Below, in pieces: positions 58,413 through 64,000 of a DNA stretch of 64,000 nucleotides. The notes beneath the pieces are model-generated. The model saw only the letters and a program-made list of their open reading frames with translations, did not search any database and was not told the origin of the DNA. This DNA comes from Branchinecta lynchi (Eukaryota > Arthropoda > Branchiopoda > Anostraca > Branchinectidae): positions 7,044,561 to 7,108,560 of the forward strand of contig JAKZAP010000003.1 of NCBI GenBank assembly GCA_023053575.1, read 5' to 3'. The stretch's first letter is position 1. The number at the start of each line of letters is the position of its first letter. A program made the translations under genes and the position numbers.

Positions 58413-58621
58413 CATATTTGACGGTGCAAAACGGATAAGTCAGCTACATTTTATTCGAGCTATATTTCGGCCCTTCTTGGCAAGGGTCCTCTTCAGGCTC
58501 AAGCCGCTCAAACTGGAAAATGAACTTGTCAACTTGTGAACTGGACACCCTTGCCAAGAAGGGCCGAAATATAGCTCGAATAAAATGTAGCTGACTTATC
58601 CGTTTTGCACCGTCAAATATG
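58413..58621. mobile_element. Penelope-like inverted-repeat fragment P5
   Basis: Two 75-bp arms, 58413-58487 and 58547-58621, that read as exact inverted copies, from CATATTTGACGGTGCAAAAC to GGCAAGGGT. The - strand of the left arm carries CTGAAGA (58496-58490), stem and GAAA (58468-58465). The right arm has the stem and GAAA but no CTGANGA. Confidence 0.8.
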
Positions 58622-58691
58622 ACTTTTATTATTACCATACGGGCTGAAAAAAAGTGCAATAGCAAGATAAGATGGTTTTATGGACCGCTAC

Positions 58692-58824
58692 CTTGTTCTG
58701 AAGGATCCGTGCTCCCTGAACAGTTCCAATTTGGCCTCCGGGTAGACCCCTTCGACACGACACGTGACGTTCACACTATCGGGGTTCGGTTTCACGGTCC
58801 ATAGCTCCACAGACTTCGGCTGAA
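58692..58824 (-). CDS. Immunoglobulin-like domain, first half (exon)
   Basis: On the - strand the exon follows CCTCTTTTAG and encodes (V)QPKSVELWTVKPNPDSVN, VTCRVEGVYPEAKLELF and REHGSFRT. The VTCRVEG strand holds the first disulphide Cys, and VYPEAKLEL fits strand C of a C-type Ig domain without the usual Trp. It enters in phase 1, the usual phase at Ig-domain borders, and leaves in phase 2 at GTAGCG, a weak donor. Joined to 48284-48456 it gives one domain of about 100 residues with Cys about 61 residues apart. The neighbouring exons are outside the window or unrecognised. Confidence 0.6.
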
Positions 58825-59574
58825 CTAAAAGAGGAAAACTATTATAAACATATACAACATCAAAACAAAAAGAGGAAAACGATTATAAACGTATACAACA
58901 TCAACAGAGGGATAGTAAATAAGGAAACAAAACGATGGTTAAAATTGAAGTAGATCTCAAATGCTGTTCACATCTGAATCCTCACTGAATCCTATTTCGT
59001 CATAAAACATATATGTATATATGTTTATTTACCAAACGTAATACCAAAATGGTAAAGATGGAGTAAAAAAAGGAACAGAAAAAGATAGAGAAAAAACACA
59101 AATAATAAATCCTGATGTTAAGCATAGTCCGAGAACGCAGAGACTACTTTTCTGGTTGTAGGAATAATGGCTGCAAACTATGAGAAGGATCTAAGTTTCT
59201 GCCTTGCAAAGCGTCTGCGTCTTCGCGATACAGGCGCTCGTTCAGGCATATTTTGTACATTATATGAACGTGTAGGCATAAATAGAGCGACAAATCAAAA
59301 TGAAATCGCCAATTAATATGACTATGCAATAAAAGTTGCATATTTATTTATTTATGTATTTATAGCTGTGCATCTATCGGTAAAGATAATATACAGCAAA
59401 TATACGTTATCTTATCTTATCTAACGACTCTTTATTTATCAACCTGTTTTTCAATTGAAAGTATAGGATCATAAACATGAAACTTTGCACTGATCCAAGT
59501 GCATAATAGCTTAATCATTGATAGATTAAGCTGTGTGATTAGATGATTAAGATAGCTGATTAAGCTGTAATCTA
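58825..59574. other. Unassigned sequence
   Basis: A short direct duplication (AAAAAGAGGAAAACNATTATAAAC) lies at about 58828-58890. It is otherwise AT-rich, with no exon recognised. Confidence 0.4.
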
Positions 59575-59985
59575 CACTGTAAAAAAATTCTTGCAGTATT
59601 TGCTATACTGGAATTAATCTTGTCTTTATTGAGATAAGATTATCCCCAATTAGGACTAATTTTATCCCAATAAAGATAAGATTAATTCCAGTAGCAAATA
59701 CTGCATCCTTATATTTATTCAAACAATGTTTACACGGATACGTCAGCTCTGATTTTTCATCAGCGATATTTCGGCCCTTCTTGGCAAGGGTCCTCGTCAG
59801 GCTGTCAATCTTCTTGTTCAACTTCGGGGAAGGAAACAAACCTGTTTACAGAAGGGCCGAAATATCGCTGATGAAAAATCAGAGCTGACGTATCCGTGTA
59901 AACATTGTTTGAATAAATGTTTCAAAGTCAGCTTGGGCTCAAAGAATATTTACTGCATCCTTATTCGGAGAAACTTTTTACAGTG
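59575..59985. mobile_element. Mariner-type MITE with nested Penelope-like fragment
   Basis: Termini CACTGTAAAAA and TTTTTACAGTG, flanked by TA on both sides, as in Tc1/mariner. The interior has GATAAGATTA inverted repeats. It is split by P6 (59713-59951). Confidence 0.8.
59713..59951 (-). mobile_element. Penelope-like fragment P6 with 13-bp TSD
   Basis: Flanked by ACTGCATCCTTAT at 59700-59712 and 59952-59964. Inverted arms ATTTATTCAAACAATGTTTAC and its complement carry ACGGATACGTCAGCTCTGA. On the - strand CTGACGA (59800-59794), stem and GAAA (59772-59769). The long TSD and inverted arms fit Penelope-like elements. Confidence 0.75.
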
Positions 59986-62754
59986 TAGCTGATTAAGCTG
60001 TAGATAATTGAGGTAGCTGATTAAGCCAACATGATTAAGCTGGGTACAAATGTTACTTATACAAGGCGAGAAACACAGAAAAGTGTGCTACTGTGATGGA
60101 AGGAAAGTTACAGGTGTCAGGAAACAGAGATTAAAGTCAGTCACAGAAACAGCGTGTTTTGGGACCACCTATAAAAAAAACATTAAAAATATTAGAAAAT
60201 ACATCAATGACCTTCAAAATATCCATTTTGGTGTTTCCAAATTAACACGAACATATTGTACACGCTTCATGGACAACAAAACGTTAGAATAATGGATCAA
60301 CGAAGTATTTATCTATCCAGGATTACGTAATACGCTACTTAAGAATTGTTCCCTCCCTTATTTGTCTAGCAAACAGCCCGTGAAATCACCTCTTTGCATT
60401 GTTCTTAAAAAATGAAAATGACATCATAAGAAGGCCAAATAATGTGGTATCTGGTAATATACGGAACACAGCAGAGGGAGTGGATTTGCCGGTGGTTTCA
60501 AAACAGTAGTTTTGTCGGTGTTTCGGAAATGGTAAATTTTTTATTAAAAAACAGTCGGTAAAAATCCGTCGGTAAACATGATAAGCTAGTCGGTAAATAC
60601 CTTGTCCCCCCTCCCAAAAAAAAACCATTTTGCCTAGCAACACCGTAATGTATAACATACTTCATTCATGGAAAATAAAACTTAGCGTAACCCCATGAAT
60701 TTTTTGTATTTCTTCTGCAAAAAGTAAGCAGGAATCCTTTCCGAATTTTATCAGTCAGTATTACTTGAATAAAAAAATTCGGATAATGTGACAGCGAACA
60801 AATCCTAAATAAGACTACGTTTTGTTCCTTTAATCATTTCCGTAAGCGTTATGGATGCTTGAGAAGTTGGAAGAGGAGACATTTTTTTTTAGCACTTAAA
60901 CTTTTCCAAGATTTCCTCAGGAAGCCTAGACGAACGAGCTCAAGGAAAAACTTCCCAAAGAAAAACTGAGATCCCATATTCACGATTTTATCTTCAAAGA
61001 AATACATTCAACCTACTTCTTTGTCGGCAACTTTCTACTAGATCAAAGCACAGAATGAAGTTTCAGAAAAGCTTCCCCGACTAGGCCCTCTTTCACACTT
61101 AGAAACTTTTGATGAATAGCCAGAAAAGAGACTTTCTGGAATATTCCTTAATTATGGCTACGCTACTGATGCTGACTGACGATGATTTATTTTAAAACGA
61201 GCTATCGCAGGCTACTTGAATGATTTACTTAGCAAATTACAGCCATGAGGCCGTCATGAAACCAAAGGATACGAACACACTATTACTTATTTAGTATATC
61301 ACTTAAAGCACAACTCTTACTAGAAATGATCTTTTCCCTACGAAACAGACCAGACAAAACAATTTTCGAAAACACCATTACTTTCCACCTGAAATTAGCG
61401 ATTTTCTTGTTAGAGCTTGTTGACTCTATCCAGCCTTCCTGCTCTTCGATGCGGAGGCTGAGCGCAAAACGTTTGAAAACTGAACGCGCCGTGATTAAAA
61501 AGTTGTAAAACTAAGCAAATAAAAGAAGTCAAAAAGAGAAGATTATCATATCCTTATATGTGAAAGAGTTGTTGACGGGACATTTAAGATTCCGGCAAAC
61601 TTTTCGTTGTCTGGCGGGCAAAAGTCGGCACAGCCGAAAAAGCGCTAAGAATTCGTAGGCACAAAACGAGGCAATGGAGAAAGGTGGGAATTTTAGAAGC
61701 TTATACTTCCACAAGGGCGCTAGGTATATTATAAGAGCCAGAAAAAGCAAGAGGGGTCCTTTAACAAACACTAGCCTACCAGATGAAAACTGTCGAAAAC
61801 TAGTCGTATGAGGGTGTAGGCTATGTTAGCTGTCAGCTGTAAATGGTGTCACCGCATCCTGTTATTTCCAAACTTGACGCTATTGGAAAAAATATTTAAA
61901 GTTTAAGGGCTGAGGTAGGACAATCTAGTTACCCATCACATATTCACTTAAATAGGCTTGAAGGCCCGGTGAAAATACGTTACTTCGTTGCTCAGCTATT
62001 CACGAATACTCGATTTTCATATAGTGGAGTTTCTCTGTCAGATTTGTGGTACCTCTATGCGTATGCGCTTGAATCTGTGGTTGCATGCTTGACGAAAACG
62101 ATTGATAAAAAAAAGTGTTCCTGTAGTGAGCTCACCTTCATCAAGCTCACTTTTGGCCACTGAAAAGCCATGTTTTCTCTTGAGATCCAAATTTTCATCA
62201 AGTAGAACTTCGCATTGTGAGGACAGCCGTAGATTTTCTGAAGAATTTAGTGAAAAGCCCTTATTTCCTTAGAGCATATAGTGAAAAAAATTTCACTAAA
62301 CCAGTCATAATAATTCAATCAATCCAATCAAATGACAACAAAAATAAGCTGGATTCAGTTAAACTTTAAAATCACTGCAAAGAGATGACGTGCTTTCTGT
62401 TTTTCGTCACGTATGTATAAGGCGAGCAGTTCTTCCTGGTCACCCCTTCTGCCGATTCGTCGCCATCTTATGCCGAGTTTTTCCCCATAACTCTGTCAAG
62501 AACCACAAAGGAAAAGTCATATTTTTTTCTGTTATTTTATAGTGAACTGAAACCAGTCCTGAAAAAACAAATACAAACAGTTTCTCTTCAAGTAGATGGT
62601 CTCCGAGTAAGGCTAAAAACAGGCTTGGTTCTCAACCTTTTCAAAACCTGGCGGAGTTTTAAGGAGCAATATAGTCATTTATTCATGAATGTTTAAATGA
62701 ATTAACATATAACGGAAAAAGCCTAAGGGTTATGGCAACAAAAAATAAATAACA
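59986..62754. other. Unassigned sequence, 2.8 kb
   Basis: Includes an AACAGTCGGTAAA-type repeat at about 60480-60650 and a family L-like fragment ending GGTCCTTTAAC near 61762. No exon was recognised. Confidence 0.4.
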
Positions 62755-63115
62755 ACTAAATAATACTCATAATCTAAAAATCTAATTTAATGCTCCATCG
62801 CAAGCCGCAAAAACGTCCCAAGTTCTTGCACTAAAAAGCATTCATCCTCCATCGTTATTACCATTAAAACTACAATTAAATAATACTCATTAATCTAAAA
62901 ATCTCGTTCAATGCTCCATCGCAAGCCGCAAAAAGGTCCCAAGTTCTTGCATTAAAAAGCATTCATCCTCCATCGTTATTACCATTAAAACTACAATTAA
63001 ATAATACTCATTAATCTAAAAATCTCGTTCAATGCTCCATCGCAAGCCGCAAAAACGTCCCAAGTGCTTGTACTAAAAAGGCATTCATCATCCATCATTA
63101 TTACCATTCAAACTT
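62755..63115. repeat. 121-bp tandem repeat, three units
   Basis: Units starting AAATAATACTCAT at about 62759, 62880 and 63001, each with GCTCCATCGCAAGCCGCAAA and GCATTCATCCTCCATC. Nearly identical. Confidence 0.9.
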
Positions 63116-63189
63116 CAGTATATATACACTCTCTCTCTAAATACCTTATTTCTTCATTCCCCACGCACTCCCACACCACATGAGCTACA

Positions 63190-63473
63190 CTCATGATAGA
63201 TCCTTCATTTGTGTATTACCAATACATTTTTGCCTTGCCCCAAGTGGTAAACTTTACCACACCCACCCACCCTATTCATAGGCAAGTGGGCCCACATTGC
63301 CCATGAAAAACTTTTTGACCCGTGACTGGAATCAACTCTAGGATGGTATACTTGACGAAAAATAGGTGTCAATACGCACTCTGCTGGGTCCCGACCCCCC
63401 CCCCCCCCCCTCTCTCCTTCATTTGTGTATTACCAATACATTTTGCCTTGCCCCAAGTGGTAAACTTTCAGCC
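63190..63473. repeat. 60-bp direct duplication 217 bp apart
   Basis: CCTTCATTTGTGTATTACC through CCCCAAGTGGTAAACTTT occurs at 63201-63256 and again at 63416-63470. A C18 run precedes the second copy. Confidence 0.85.
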
Positions 63474-63954
63474 CATTGAATTATACTTTAAACTTCTTTC
63501 TCACTGCTGTAGTCCATTCTAGTCCCGCTGCAAATAATACCTATACAGAAACTGTATGTACTGCAAACTGTGTTTTAATGATTATACACTCTACTTTGTT
63601 GACACCGCCTTCCCACATTCTCCTATCTGGCAGATTTTCTTTATTTCATATTTTTCCATTCCAGGACTGAAGAACTATGAGACAATTATTCCGGGGGATG
63701 AATGATCCTCTTATGAGATAATAGCTAATTAAAGGAGAGACAAACAATGTAAAGTTAGGATGGAATCTTGGGAAGTTACAGGAAGCTTTGGAAGAGTTAA
63801 CTATGCTTTCGTGAACTGAGCTGTCAGTGCCACCCGATCCCATTGAATTAATGAATGAATGTTTTTTTTATAATCCCCTCAAGAAATGTCAAAAGCAAAA
63901 TAAAACAAAACAAAGAAGAACCCCGTGTGAAAACTCAACAAGTCGCAGTAAGAA

Positions 63955-64000
63955 AGTAAGTAATTTATTTGTAAAGCACCGTTTTTAAAAGGAGATTAAG
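63955..64000 (-). pseudogene. LINE 3' end at window edge
   Basis: AAGTAAGTAATTTATTTGTAA is the inverse of the terminus of the LINE at 7733-8445, and CACCGTTTTTAAAAGGAG matches its CTCCGCTTTCTGAAAACGG. The element continues beyond the window. Confidence 0.65.

Overview
This is a stretch of animal nuclear DNA. It contains spliced genes, large introns and very dense transposon wreckage, and nothing that looks bacterial or viral. I recognise one gene firmly: an ICA1 (islet cell autoantigen 1, ICA69) orthologue on the + strand, whose last three exons lie at 11395-11670, 14032-14211 and 17123-18000. A second gene is inferred on the - strand from two exons, 58692-58824 and 48284-48456. Together they encode one immunoglobulin-like domain with compatible splice phases across a 10.2 kb intron. 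The Ig sequence style suggests an invertebrate, possibly an arthropod, but this is a weak inference.

Layout. 1-11 kb: repeat-rich flank with a TIR element (E1) split by an insertion, Helentron-like elements A1, B1 and B2, two truncated LINEs and several MITEs. 11.4-18 kb: the 3' part of ICA1; its introns hold element A2 (itself carrying two insertions), a MITE with a perfect 29-bp TIR, and a repeat array broken by a TTAA MITE. 18-30 kb: 3' flank, a tRNA-like relic, second copies of MITE families C, D and E, a large B3 element and several small non-autonomous elements. 30.8-35 kb: a 1-kb inverted duplication whose spacer contains a 500-bp palindrome made of short tandem repeats. 36-48 kb: many nested MITEs and a LINE 3' end. 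48-59 kb: the Ig exons, with four A elements and a hAT element between them. 58-64 kb: Penelope-like inverted-repeat fragments, a mariner-type MITE and short tandem arrays.

The main repeat observation is that the two largest families, A and B, have different sequences but one plan: a 5' end starting ACAAGA, a short motif near the 5' end that returns as the stem of a 3' hairpin, internal tandem blocks, a GACGGACAGACC-type tetranucleotide array, and an end in hairpin plus AAAA. This matches what is known of non-autonomous Helentrons (DINE-1/HINE type). A second observation is a hammerhead-ribozyme-like core, CTGANGA-stem-GAAA, kept in at least five copies of a Penelope-like inverted repeat.

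The ICA1 5' exons and promoter, and the remaining exons of the Ig gene, were not identified. All transposon protein remnants seen are short and truncated; no intact transposase or reverse transcriptase was found.
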